Source: Gnetum montanum (Eukaryota; Streptophyta; Gnetopsida; Gnetales; Gnetaceae). From it: a stretch of DNA of 63,903 nucleotides. The notes beneath the pieces are model-generated. The model saw nothing but the letters and a program-made list of their open reading frames with translations, was not told the origin of the DNA and did not search any database. Where the stretch lies: contig MNCI01010786.1 in the NCBI GenBank assembly GCA_015680685.1, positions 58,913 through 122,815 of the forward strand, given 5' to 3'. Every line of letters begins with the position of its first letter. Position 1 is the stretch's first letter. Of the stretch, positions 11,346-21,974 are shown piece by piece. The translations under genes were made by a program, and so were the position numbers.

Positions 11346-12555
11346 GCCACCACCAAAACAATAGTACCCTTACCGACAGCCAGATCCTTATGGTTATTAT
11401 GTGTAGCAGCCGATTTCTCCAAGTGACTCCATGGGTCACAAAACTCCCCTATGTCACTGCCAAATTTGGGAGTACTTTAGGAGGACTCCTTCTCCTCTGA
11501 GAGACACTCCATACCCATACCATCCTCCTAATCCATCTGCACCTCTCCCACCTATAGTTCCCATAACACCTCCTTCTCCAACAATGCAAGGGGAACTTCC
11601 TACTCAACCGCAGCAATGTCACACTGCGAGAGCTGTAAATATTCAACTTGCTATTGGTTTTGAAAATTGTAAAAAGAGAAGACCTTTCTTCAAAACCAAA
11701 AGCCTAGACAAACTCTCGTAACAACAAGCGGTTGAGTCCATGTACACTCCTCCACCATCTAACACTTCAGAGCACCCTTCAGTCCAACAAAGCATAATGC
11801 ATACGGTTATGTTAACGCATACCATAACTGAATGGATTAAGGTAGGCCACCTTCCTAGGAAACTGACCCTGGGAGCCCCTTAATCTACCTTCAAGTCACC
11901 AGAAATGAACCACATAGGGCTCTTCTTGACTCAAGTTTCAGAGTCAAATTAATTTCACAAGAGATGTATCATACCTGGAACCTACCCCAACTTAAGAAGA
12001 GCAACATTCAACTAGAGCTAGTAGACCAGTCCATCACCATTCCCTTGAGATTGGTGGAGGACATCATTAAAACTGTTTGTGGTTGGTCCTACCTAGCTAA
12101 TTTCTTGATGATTGAATTTAACAACAACGAAGGGGACTTCCCAATTATAATGGGAAGGGCATGGCTGAGCACAAGAGACACATGCCTTAGGATCCATGAT
12201 CTTTCCTTAGAAATTTCTAAGATAAACATTTATGGAAAGATCGAGAAGAGGAAAGTTCCATGCATCACATACAGTGATTCATCAAGTGATGACATGGAGG
12301 AAATCCCTCCATGTAATAGGTGTGCCCTTAGAAATCTGAAACAAAGATTCCTGTATGTAGTAACCACACCAATAGTAGACACCTCGTGGTTAACAGCTAC
12401 TCAAAGGAGCAACAAAATATGCATGGAACGAATTGAGGAGACAAGCCATGCCAACAACGAAAGCATATATACATTGGAATGTGAGCATCACCAACCTCCA
12501 CCCCTTAATCTAGGATCATCAATTGGGAGAAGTTGGACACTTCTTAGAAATTAAA
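11346..12555 (+). pseudogene. Linker and protease (E2)
   Basis: A Pro/Tyr/Gln-rich linker (to about 11640) leads into the protease. HTVMLTHTITEWIKVGHLPR (about 11800) matches the segment before the active site in E1. The active-site strand near 11930 has diverged and shifted frame. The second half is open from 11964 to 12554 (196 codons): LELVDQSITIPLRLVEDI and FPIIMGRAWLSTRDT, then an acidic stretch (SDSSSDDMEEIPP) and the linker towards RT. The frame ends at the pol deletion join. Confidence 0.8.
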
Positions 12556-12595
12556 ATAGGCACTCATTATTTTGGATCTCTCCCTTTCTACTCAG

Positions 12596-12612
12596 TCATG
12601 GGGGAGATGGCC
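12596..12612 (+). promoter_or_regulatory. Internal purine tract (central-PPT-like), E2
   Basis: TCATGGGGGAGATGGCC, preceded by CTCAG, as the terminal PPT is preceded by TTCAG (14595-14611). Confidence 0.6.
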
Positions 12613-12650
12613 ACCTATGCTAACCATATGGGGTCCTCAGTTCTTTTAAG

Positions 12651-12780
12651 TTTTTGTTTTACACATTTTTGTTTTATAGCTTTTTTGTTTTACAAGTTTT
12701 TGTTTTACACATTTTTGTTTTACACATTTTTGTTTTACAAAGTTCTTTAAATTTTCTAGTTTTTGTTTTACATCATCGTT
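12651..12780 (+). repeat. T-rich tandem array (about 15-bp units)
   Basis: Six or so units of TTTTTGTTTTACA(C/A)A(T/G). Similar T-rich, ACAC-interrupted sequence follows the internal purine tract in E1 (about 4310-4510), E3 (about 41655-41770) and E4 (about 52070-52240). Confidence 0.75.
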
Positions 12781-12792
12781 ATACTTTTCCAT

Positions 12793-12815
12793 TGTGTGTG
12801 TGTGTGTGTGTGTGT
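12793..12815 (+). repeat. GT microsatellite
   Basis: Uninterrupted (TG)n of about 11 units. Confidence 0.95.
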
Positions 12816-13243
12816 CATCCACCCTGTAAGTTTATCCCATAATAAGTGTTCGGAATGATGGTATGAACTATTTTCTTGTTGATTGCTAATGTTTGGTTTT
12901 TACCTTTAAGTCACAATGTTGATACTAAAGTAGGTTCTTTTGATATGGAAGGTAATGAGATCACTACATTCATCCATCCACCAATTTCTATGGTCTCTCT
13001 TGGCTTGGAAATGTACAAGTCCCCTTCATAATAAGAACTTTAACGAATCGGTGATTGGGCATTTCTCAAACTAAGGAAGGACTCAAGAATTGAAAAGGGT
13101 GTGACTTCAAGGGAACTTGATGCTTTTTTGTTGGCTGTTCTCTTAGGTGCTTGGATGTTTTCTTCTTGAGTTTTCTTACTGTTCTGATGTTACCCAATTA
13201 TCGAAAGTTGAGTTAGTAAAAATAAGAAGTCTTTGCATGGTGT

Positions 13244-13334
13244 GGTTCTCATGCATAAAAATACAAAACAAGGAAAAAAAGAGAAGGAGAAAAAGAAAAA
13301 GAAAAGAAAAAAAAGAAAAGAAAAAGTGAGAATT
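13244..13334 (+). repeat. Spacer stem-loop (E2)
   Basis: GGTTCTCA (13244-13251) can pair with TGAGAATT (13327-13334): six Watson-Crick pairs plus two G-U. The loop is almost pure A and G. Compare 3698-3738, 3799-3865, 42279-42319 and 51647-51702. Confidence 0.65.
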
Positions 13335-14000
13335 CAAAGCACATCCCTTAAAAAAAATAAACTTGGGCTTCAAGCACTGGTTATGGAACCAAAAGTGTTC
13401 CCTCTAATTAAGGCCCTTCTTGCTTCCCATTCTCTCCTTATTTCATCAAGATGGTGGTGACGCTTCAGGAAGGCATTCTTGTTACCCAAGTGGATGGTCT
13501 GGTTGAATGCATTGATTTGAAGTCATTGGACATCGTTGGTTTGAGGCCAGAGTTGGAATGAGATCTTCCAAGTTACATTAATCATGCAACACACAAGGGG
13601 TTGTACACCTTCTTATATCAGCAAGGGATTCCATTCCATTCTCTTCTCTTCATCCTTCTCTCCATTGTTGCACCTCATTGCCAATTGTATCATTAGTATA
13701 TATATTTTGGTTGATACTTTGTTTTCTTTTTGGTAAACGCTTGTGGTTAAGACTTTAACTCTTATTCCAAATGACATTCCCAGAGCCTACGGACTCTTTG
13801 AATGTCGGTTTGTCAAGGCATTAAGGGCATGGGCCTGCTTTGGGGAGGACCCACTAACATTCCTCTTTGGTGCACCAGTTAACTTATTTTCCCTAACATT
13901 TTTGCAATTAATTTTATTTTGTTCATTACAATCTTGACATCCATTTGATCGATGTTTTCAGTTGTCCCTTTTTATCTATCTTCTTTCTCCTTTTCCTTCT

Positions 14001-14611
14001 CCATTCTAATGCTACTGGATGTTCGCGATTAGTCATGGGGGTACGGGGCCTGATTTTTTCAATTTTCTCCTAGCCCCAGATTTTTTTATTTTCTTCCTAA
14101 CCCCTACACCTTCGGTAGTCATCATTAATATATTCCCAGGTCTGAATCAGCCATACCAAAACCTAGCCAATGGACTTACACTAAAGCAATGTATTAATTA
14201 CATGATGATTTATTTACCCTTGCTGATATAAGATTGTGTTGTGTGTGCAAATGGTGACCATATAACAATGAATTGGATCTGGAGCAAACAATTGGAATGG
14301 AACAATGCTGTAAGCAGCTATGCAAGAAGCAAGATCAATCGCACGCTTACCAACAAAAAAAAAGGTGCAATCTTCGCGTTGGCAGCAACAACATTTCTTT
14401 ATCTCTCTTTCTCTTAAGCTACCAACTAAGGCCTAATGTCATTGTAATAACGTGTTCACCCTTGTTGTCATGAACACTAGTTTTTTCAAGTCATGTAATG
14501 ATGATCCATTCACATGTCATCCGATTAGTTCCATTCCCCTCAATAATTCCATACCTTCCCGATATTATTGTAAGGAACTCGAGGACGAGTTTTCATTCAG
14601 TCATGGGGGTA
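14001..14611 (+). other. E2 remnant 3' region and PPT
   Basis: ORF3 would be expected here and is not recognisable; 14001-14450 matches nothing else I see in the window. From about 14530 the sequence again follows E3 (about 46720-46788): CCATACCTTCCC, then CTCGAGGACGAGTTTTCATT and the PPT TCATGGGGGTA (14601-14611). That block is also found beside the E5 and E4 LTRs, so it is the family 3' UTR. Confidence 0.7.
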
Positions 14612-15469
14612 TGATGAGACATGATTCGTATGAGCCGTGATATCGCATCTTCCCCTACGATATCACGTATGCAATATCATGGTCCGTCGTCATATCTATA
14701 AATAAGAGGTGGCTCTCCCTTGTTTCCCCATCCTAGGCTAGAAGTAGGGAAACTCTGGCAGATTGATCACTCCAGAGAGAGAATATTTTCCATGTGCTTG
14801 CAGTAGGAGTCCTAAAGTGAACAGATCTTTATTCGAGCAACATTGTACCTGAACACAAGTTGTGTACGGAAATAAAGACGAACTTTCTGGATTAACCTTG
14901 CAGTGCATGGAATAGGATTTATTACTTGTTATTTCCTACCTGTCATTTATTACATGTTATTTACTGTTTTCGTAATGTGGGATGAGTACGACTTGATTAC
15001 GAGCATCTACGGATGTGTACAGATAGTCAAGGAATCGGTTGCTCATCGCGCTTAGGCTAGTTAGGTGCCTCAGTATGACCACTTTGAGCACATGCATTAC
15101 GTGTGGTGATGCCAGCAATGATTAGCGTTTGGTAGCCCCAGTTGCATCGGTTTAGGGTGTGTACAGTAAGTGGGAGTGGATGCTGATGCTAGGTAATTTA
15201 GACTTAGGTCATTAGTTAGAGTTAGTTAGTTTCTCAACCGTTCACCTCAATAGCATAGGAGAAAAACATAAAAGACTATAAAAATCATATACCTCGAACT
15301 TACTTGACCATACACTGTGACAACTACAAGTAAGTCTGGGAAGACAACGAATGATTAACCCTAAGTGTTCCATGGGATGTGTAGGCACTTAGTCTGCGGA
15401 GTTTGACCGAATCGCACGTGCTACGCTTGTTTCATATGGTTGAGTGTAGAGGTACCTTGCCACTCATCA
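14612..15469 (+). mobile_element. E2 3' LTR (858 bp)
   Basis: It starts TGATGAGACATG right after the PPT and ends CCTTGCCACTCATCA. U3 carries GATATC words (14639, 14659) before a TATA box (TATAAATA, 14697-14704). R/U5 has two AATAAAG-type signals (for example 14872) and the GGTACC word near the end shared with the solo LTR. No matching 5' LTR is left, so no divergence age can be read. Confidence 0.9.
14697..14704 (+). promoter_or_regulatory. LTR TATA box (E2)
   Basis: TATAAATA about 85 bp from the LTR start, followed by the RNA start region expected of an LTR promoter. The same word is in the E3 LTRs (34565, 46947) and, on the minus strand, in the solo LTR (24097-24106). Confidence 0.7.
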
Positions 15470-15550
15470 CTATTATAAAATATGAATGAAGATTGAGTTA
15501 GCAATTGCTATTATGCTAAGTAAGAAGCTTGTTTGGCAAGACGTAATGAT
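15470..15550 (+). other. Flank of E6, shared with the flank of E5
   Basis: These 81 bp lie between the E2 and E6 LTRs. They align almost throughout with 30781-30855, which lies at the same place next to the E5 LTR. The last five bases (ATGAT) are the target duplication of E6. A short frame with ELAIAIMLSKKLVWQDV is open here and also in the second copy. Confidence 0.75.
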
Positions 15551-16189
15551 TGATGAGTGGTGGAGTATCCAACACCCAACCATACAAGATATGAGTGTTC
15601 ACACACAATCTTGGTCAAACTCTATAGATAAGACAATGTGATTATACTAGTAATTGATTAGCATTCATGATTGTTCTCTTGCCACATGAGTTAGTAAAAT
15701 CAATGTGTATGGTTTAACTGATGGTGAGGTATATGATATTGATGTTGAACTGGCCATTAAGCTCCTAGTAAACATGAAGTGAAAGTAAAGGTTTCCAGAT
15801 CTAAGTGATGGTAAAACAAATCTAAACTAGCCTATGTGATGAGCAGCCAATCTTGATCTTCCGATTTCACCTTGGAATTTATGCAGCTACTACTGAGATT
15901 ACCAAGTACATCACTATTGGACATACTAAGTGATGGTACTACTAGGTTACCAAGTAATGACACTTACATGTTCAAGATCAATTTTACTCATTCTGCTTAA
16001 CAACATTAAAAGTAAATTACAAGTAATCATAAACATTAATTAGGAAAATAGTAAATAGTAAACTAATTGGAAACAAAAATAAAACTAAGTGTTGCTGCAA
16101 CGATGTATAATAATCTTGATCTTTATTGTTGGTCATGTAATGCATCCAACTACATCACACTCAAATAAAGATTCTATTCAATTACAAAA
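15551..16189 (-). mobile_element. E6 3' LTR, truncated
   Basis: It begins TGATGAGTGGTGGAGTATCC at 15551 (the LTR end on the minus strand) and follows the 5' LTR up to about 16189 (ATTACAAAACATC), where it changes abruptly to integrase-coding sequence. The U3 half is missing. Confidence 0.9.
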
Positions 16190-16194
16190 CATCA

Positions 16195-16860
16195 ACTTCA
16201 ACTTGATCATTTTCTTGGGGATGATATGGTGTTGTAAATTTATGGTTAACCCTAAGTTTTTTCATGAGCTTCTTAAAGGTAGCACTAGTGAAGTGGATCC
16301 CATTATTTGATATTAGTGTTCTAGGTACTCCAAATGGATTAACCACATGTTGTTGGAAAAACTTGGTAGCTATTTTTGTTGTACAATCTTTTACTGCTGC
16401 TGCCTCTACCCACTTTGTGCAATAATCTACAATCACAATAATGTATGCTTTTCCATTTGACATCGGTTGAATGGGCCCCATAAAATCAATTCCTCAAATA
16501 TCAAAAGGATATATCTACTATATCTATTGTTGTGATGCTTCATATTAGGCTGTAATTTCTCCATCTCTTTGGCAACGTTTATATGATTGGGCAAAACTAT
16601 GGGCATCTCTAAATAGAGTAGGCCAGAAGTAGCCTACCATCAATAAATTAAGTGTTGTTCTACACCCTACATAGTGGCCACCACATGGACCTTCATGGGT
16701 GTCTTATAACACTCTTTGTTGGTCATGATCAAGTACACATCATCGAACAAGCCCATCTACACAAAGTTTGTACAAGTTGCCATTTCTTTCCATGTATTGT
16801 TTAGCTTTGTAAAGGAATTGTTCACATTGTTTTCTATTCAATTGAACAAGAAGCTCTTAT
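16195..16860 (-). pseudogene. Integrase, truncated (E6)
   Basis: The open part 16481-16182 reads MGPIQPMSNGKAYIIVIVDY, then TLISNNGIHFTSATF (the usual Asp of SDNG is Asn, a lost catalytic residue) and YHPQENDQVEV, at which point it is cut by the deletion into the LTR. Upstream parts include the zinc-binding half (to about 16860), with frame breaks. The Glu of the catalytic triad and everything after it are missing. Confidence 0.85.
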
Positions 16861-16879
16861 GTCATGAGATACATTAGGT

Positions 16880-17390
16880 ACTTCGCAGTCCATGGTTATT
16901 CTATTAAATTTATAGCCTTTGCTATTCTAGTGAAGAGGTCCTTATTGGGAAATTGGTCTGATAAGGGTTCTACTTGGTTGTATACATCCCATTTCACCCT
17001 TGATAAATGATCAGCTACAACATTTTCTGTCCCTTTTTTATCAATCATTGTGATGTCAAACTCTTGAAGAATCACAAGCCATCTCATCACTCTAGGACTA
17101 ATCATTGGCTTCTTCATTAAAAATTGAATGGCACTATGGTCTCTGTGGACATATATCTAGTAACCAAGCACATAATGTTTGAAGTTTTCAAACACATACA
17201 CTAGAGCTAGAATCTCCTTTTTGGTTATGATGTAGTTTAATTGTGCTCTAGTGATGTTCCCATTGGCATAGTGTATGTAGTATGTTCTCTTTTAATCATC
17301 AAGTTGTATTAGTACTATGCCAAGTGCATAGTTGGAGGCATTAGTCATGATATGAAAAGGCCTTGACCAATATGAAGCTTGAACGATTGT
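16880..17390 (-). pseudogene. RNase H (E6)
   Basis: Sense order: a core region near 17350-17170 with TTKKE-like residues, HRDHSAIQFLMKKPMISPRV (about 17140) and MIDKKGTENVVADHLSRVKW (about 17040). The open part is 17117-16896. One stop interrupts it at about 17115-17160. Confidence 0.85.
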
Positions 17391-17394
17391 TGTG

Positions 17395-17745
17395 TCAACT
17401 AACTTCTATTTCAAAGTTTCAGATGCCTTTTCACATTACTTAGTCCACCCAAAAGATGCATCCTTCTTTGTGAGTTCTACAAGTGATTTAGCTATTTTTG
17501 AGAAGTTTTTAATAAATCTTCTGTAGTATATCGTATGGCCCAAGAAGGATCTTACATATTTTACTATCTATGGGCTTTGAGTGATATTTTGGATGACTTT
17601 GATTTTTTCAAGATCTAGCTCTATATCCCTTTGAGTGAATTTTTGTCCTAGTACTATGCATTCCTAGACCATAAGATGGCTCTTCTACAAATTGATCTGG
17701 TGTTGTAGGTCATCCATTGAGCACTTCCAGTAGTTTTCCTTTTCT
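17395..17745 (-). pseudogene. RT connection only; RT core deleted (E6)
   Basis: The sequence follows the RT end of E1 (about 6400-6690) as far as about 17690, then continues with the protease-RT linker (compare 7360 in E1). The fingers, palm and the DD catalytic box, about 650 bp, are absent. Confidence 0.75.
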
Positions 17746-18079
17746 TACTTATCTTGGTTGATGTTGATAATTACTAGCTTCTTGTTGTTCAAAAATTTGT
17801 ATTCTAATGTTGCTGATAGGGCTTTCAATTCTAGTGATTCTGGTTCCATTATGTTTGGGATTTCCAAGTGTTCCCAATTTGTTTCATCCTCCTAATTATT
17901 CTAAGGGTAAGAGTTTCTTTTCCTTAGTTGTTCAAACTTATTTATTTTTGCTACATAGGTATGGATGATCTATTCTTCTAGTTCCATGTACTTATCAAAT
18001 TGGGTTTCTCCACTAGTAATCAGCCACAGGGTGCCGTCTTGTTGGTTAGTTGCTGCATACAAGCAATTTTTCACACAAA

Positions 18080-18640
18080 TTATTTCTACATATTGATTAC
18101 ATGCCTTAGTATATTTTCATTTAATGTTGCAAATTCTTTGCACAAAATTGCACCCATGATCACTGTATGTGATACATATGATCCTTTATCTATGTATGAT
18201 TCTAGCTTCATCTTCCTTGAAAATTTCCAAGGATAAATTACAAATTCCAAGCTTAGCATCCATGGTGCTAAGCAAGCTCTTCCCATGATAATTGGAAACT
18301 CTTCCATGTTTTTCTCCATATGAAATACTAGAAAATTAGTAGGATAGGACTAGCCACTAATGGTGGTAATCACATCATCCACCTATCCAAGTGGAATTGT
18401 GATTGACTAGTCTACAAGCTCTAAATGGATTTTTCTTTTCTTTAGTGGTGGGAAGTTCTAGGCCTAGTACATGTCTTGAGATATTATATTTACTTTAGAC
18501 CAAGAATCTAATAGATCCTTGCATTATTTTTTCCTTACTAGGTGGAGATAAATCAAGGGACTTCCTAGATTAGTTCATTTTTGTGAAAGAGACCCTACCT
18601 TGATCCAATGATTTACTATTTTTGTGAGCATGATAGTTGT
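18080..18640 (-). pseudogene. Protease (E6)
   Basis: FPIIMGRACLAPW is seen in the open part 18319-18086 and TKIVNHWIKVGSLSQK in 18913-18575, matching the blocks on either side of the active site in E1 and E3. The active-site strand near 18500 is split by frame changes. Confidence 0.75.
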
Positions 18641-19209
18641 GATGCTTGGACCTGATAAATTTAGAAGCTTATTGCATTGGAAAGGACTAAATGTAGAATG
18701 GATGGAGTTAGACGTGTTCTCCATCCATTGAGTCTTCTTTGCACTTGTTCTAAAAATAGTCATTTTTGGGTTGAGACTCATAAGTAACCTTCCTCTCATG
18801 TGTATTGATTGTCCTTGTAGCACTTTTTGGTTGAGGTCGTGATGGTAACTTCCCCTACATAACAAGAGATGGTAGTAGTGGCATAGGACTAAAGTGTTGA
18901 GTAGAAGGTTCAACTACTAGTGGATGCACGTATACATTGGAATCAGTCCTTGGTAGTATCAATCTATGCTATTCCACTAAATAGTTCTATGGCATTTGAA
19001 CAATTGCATGATTAGGTGAGACTCGATGCTATACATAGTATCCATAGGATTAGATTGTCGATAAGGATATTGTTGGTGCAGTGGTGGCATGGCTCATAAT
19101 TACGATTGCTACCACTGTTGATGTTACTAATCCTATAGCTACAACAAGGCTTTACTAGGATAGTACATTAGTTGAGGTTTTCATCTATAGCTACCTTCAG
19201 GATAAGATA

Positions 19210-20910
19210 TTTGTTTGGCCATTTTATTTTGAACAAATCATGGGTTAAGTATGTATGCCCAAATTTCTTGTAGATGTACCATGACTGAAGAACATCGCTT
19301 AGGATGTTCATACTAGAAAATGGTGCAACCTTTATCATCTGTGTAGCTGGTGTCTAAGTACCTAGCTACTAAAGCAACTTTGTCCTTTTTTCCAAATTTT
19401 TTATTCTTTTTGTCTCTACTTTGTTGACTACTTGTTTTGCTTTCTCCTCCAGAATATTTAGTGCTATTGTACATCATTCATCTACCAAATCCCACATTTT
19501 CACTACCTGTGTTGCTACATTGGTAACAAATTTCTGAATCAATAGTGTCTCTTTCCTAATAACTTGGTCTAAGGTTTCTTCCTCTTCGGTATCACACATC
19601 CATGCATCTCTTATTTGGATTGATTAACCCCTATTGTATTCTTCAGCTTGTTCCCTTTTCCTAAGTTCTTCTTCTTCTTTTTCCACTTGATCGATGAGTC
19701 TTTGAATTTGATAGGTAGTTAATTCTGATAGTCCACCTTGGGTATAAACCCCAAGGGTCTCTCTTGTTTTACTTCTTAGCCCATCTATGATGTGCCTAAG
19801 CTATTCCATTGATGAAAATTTTTGGCCTAGGCATCTTTGTAATAGCGAATAATATTTGTCCATTGTTGCATCAAGGATCTTGTGAGTTCCTTATTTCTAG
19901 TTCTATATTTTCTTTCTTAGGTTTGACACTCGTGAATATGTCTAATATTTGTTATTGAAAATTTTGAGCATGGTACTCCAACGTTGGATGGATTTAGGTT
20001 CTAATAACCTATACTAACTTTTAACTTTCTTAACAAGTGTTCCAAGAAATAGCTTCAATTTTTGCCAATCACTCTCTATGTTTTGAAGGACATAAGCATT
20101 ATGGAATGCTTGAAGATGATGCTGAAGATTAGCGTTGTAACCTCCTTGAAATTAGGGTTTGTTATTCATATCTAGCCATTTGATTTGACTATATTGCATG
20201 TGCCTAGTTGGTATGTAGATTACTTCCTAAATGTTGATCATATTCTAGGATGCCATAAGAGGTTCATCATCATGATTAGATTCATAGGCTCTATAGTAGC
20301 AATGATCCCTTCTATGCTCATTCCTCTCTTGATCCTCTCTTCTATCTTTGTGCCTTCTTCTTTCATACTCCTCATCTTCTGAATCAAAATACCTATAGTT
20401 TTGATCATGATGATCATGAGCTCTTCTTTTATTCCTATCAAAGTCTCGGTACTTATGCTGTCTCCTATCATAGTCCTCTGATGATGGTGATAAAGTAGAG
20501 GAAGTAGCAGGAGAAACATGTGATCTAGTTCTCCTTTCATGACTCTTTTGAGTTTCCTTATAGGACTTAGTAGGATCCCTTGGCCTAGAGTCCCACCTAT
20601 ATCTTGAGTCAATAACCTCCCCCTTGTGTGTCTCTACTAGAGTATAGTGAAGTAGTGCATTCCCCTTGGACCAATTTGTAGCATGTTTAGTGTTGCATGT
20701 TCAGAAGGCAGGACTAAGTTGCCTTGCATGTCTCTCCACCTCATTTGTTTGTCCTGATGGAATATGAAGGTAAAGTCTAGATGATCTGGATTAATGTAAG
20801 CATAAGTGATATGTGTTTACATTGACATTTCCTAGTCTTGTTCATCAACAATTCTATCACTACTGCTTCTCATTTCCTTGGCAGGTGATAGTTGATCATT
20901 ATGTGAAGCC
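19210..20910 (-). pseudogene. Gag (E6)
   Basis: The start is probably MASHNDQL at about 20910, near the PBS. HLDFTFIFHQDKQMRWRDMQ (about 20770) matches the N-terminal gag block of E3. An Arg/Met/Ile-rich linker (20612-20238) replaces the Ser/His-rich linker of E2 and E8. The capsid-like block lies at about 20200-19750 and the HPK-type zinc-knuckle remnant near 19300 (YEHPKRC). Many frames are broken. Confidence 0.75.
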
Positions 20911-21030
20911 ATGTTATTGTTCTCTAAAGGTCTTTGTTAAGTATGCTTTATATTAAGATTGTGAAGATTAGAGTTAGGTTTTGATAAAAAAAACTTTAAA
21001 AAATTAATTACTTAGTATAACATTGACTTA

Positions 21031-21049
21031 TCCTTCGCAACGACACCAA
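21031..21049 (-). promoter_or_regulatory. Primer binding site (E6)
   Basis: The minus strand reads TTGGTGTCGTTGCGAAGGA directly after the LTR. Plant tRNA-Asp 3' ends give TGGCGCCGTTGCCGGGGA as complement; about 13-14 of 18 positions agree. Confidence 0.75.
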
Positions 21050-21911
21050 TGATAAGCAGTGGAATATCCAACACCCAACCATATGAGATACAAGTGTTCA
21101 TGCAAAATCTTAGTCAAACTTTGCAGGTATGGCAATGTGATTATATTAGTAATTAATTAGCATTTTTGATCATTTTCTTCCCACATGCGTTAGTAAAATC
21201 AATGCATATGGTTTAACTCACGGTGAGGTATGTGATATTGATGTTAAATTGGCCATGATGCTCCTAGTAAACATGAAGTGAAAGTAAAGGTTTCTAAATC
21301 TAAGTGATGGTTGAACAAATCTAAACTAGCTTATGAAATGAGCTGCTGGTCTTGATCTTCTGGCCACATCTTCAACTTTGTGCAACTACAACTGGGATTA
21401 CCAAGTACCTCACTACTAGGCATACCAAGTGATAGTACTACCAGGTTACCAAGCAATTACATTTATGTGCTTGAGATTAGTTTTAATCATTCTACTTAAT
21501 AAAATTAAAATTAAATTGTAAGTAATCATAAACATTAACTAGGAAAATAGTAAACAATAAACTAATTAAAAATAGAAATAAAACTAAGTTTTGCTGCAAT
21601 GATGTAAAGTAATCTCTATCTTTATTGCTAGATTTGCAATGCGTCTAAGTACATCACACTCAAATAAAGATTTCGTTCAATTACAAAACATCATACTGCA
21701 AGCACACACTACTAAGTACTAAATTCAAGAAGACAACCTGAAAGAGCTATATTATTATGCTATCAAATATACTATGAATCCATGCACCTAAGTGTTGGTT
21801 ATATAGACTAGCACACACCCTGAAATATCGTTTATAAGATAACATATCTATGACATCATATATATGTTATCATAACTACGATATCATTGTCACAAAAAAT
21901 TAGATATTTCA
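21050..21911 (-). mobile_element. E6 5' LTR (862 bp)
   Basis: It reads TGATAAGCAGTGGAATATCC at its left end, a mutated form of TGATGAG, and ends at TTTCA (21911) before the duplication ATGAT. It matches the E5 LTR (30856-31714) closely. A TATA-like ATATAGACT lies near 21803. Confidence 0.9.
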
Positions 21912-21974
21912 ATGATGATTGAAGATATTTTGGCTCCAAGAGATCCAACATGGTTGAGGTGCATTTTGTGTAAG
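21912..21974 (+). other. Right flank of E6
   Basis: 63 bp between the E6 and E8 LTRs; it starts with the duplication ATGAT. In phase with the left flank it reads IEDILAPRDPTWLRC, so the sequence E6 hit may have been coding. Confidence 0.5.

Larger units (their letters stand above)
12556..14000 (+). other. E2 post-integrase spacer, non-coding
   Basis: This stretch holds the internal purine tract (12596-12612), a T-rich array of about 15-bp TTTTTGTTTTACACA units (12651-12780), a GT microsatellite (12793-12815), and one stem-loop (13244-13334) with flanks CATGGTGTGG and AATTCAAAGCAC. The A/G-only loop (13260-13326) explains the Lys/Arg-only ORFs there. No coding potential is credible. Confidence 0.65.
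9517..15469 (+). mobile_element. E2: family A element lacking RT-RH-INT and ORF3
   Basis: Gag (from about 9517) and protease (to about 12555) are followed directly by the post-integrase spacer, the conserved 3' end, the PPT (14601-14611) and a 3' LTR. The protease-RT linker is joined near 12560 to sequence that in E3 lies after integrase (about 41565), so about 2.9 kb of pol is absent; ORF3 is absent as well. The 5' LTR and first gag codons are lost at the head-to-head join with E1. It is either a deleted copy or a member of a non-autonomous subfamily. Confidence 0.8.
15551..21911 (-). mobile_element. E6: family A element with both LTRs and target duplication
   Basis: Minus-strand element of 6361 bp. 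The left (3') LTR is 15551-16189, truncated; the right (5') LTR is 21050-21911. Perfect 5-bp target duplications ATGAT flank it (15546-15550 and 21912-21916). Inside are integrase, RNase H, part of RT, protease and gag. Three internal deletions are inferred from sister copies: the U3 of the 3' LTR together with ORF3 and the spacer (join at about 16190-16205), and the RT core (join at about 17700-17745). The LTRs differ at roughly one base in eight by eye, so the insertion is old. Confidence 0.9.

Noticed and set aside
13147-13460. Lys/Arg-rich ORFs on the plus strand
   Set aside because: They come from the A/G-only loop of the spacer stem-loop, in several frames at once.
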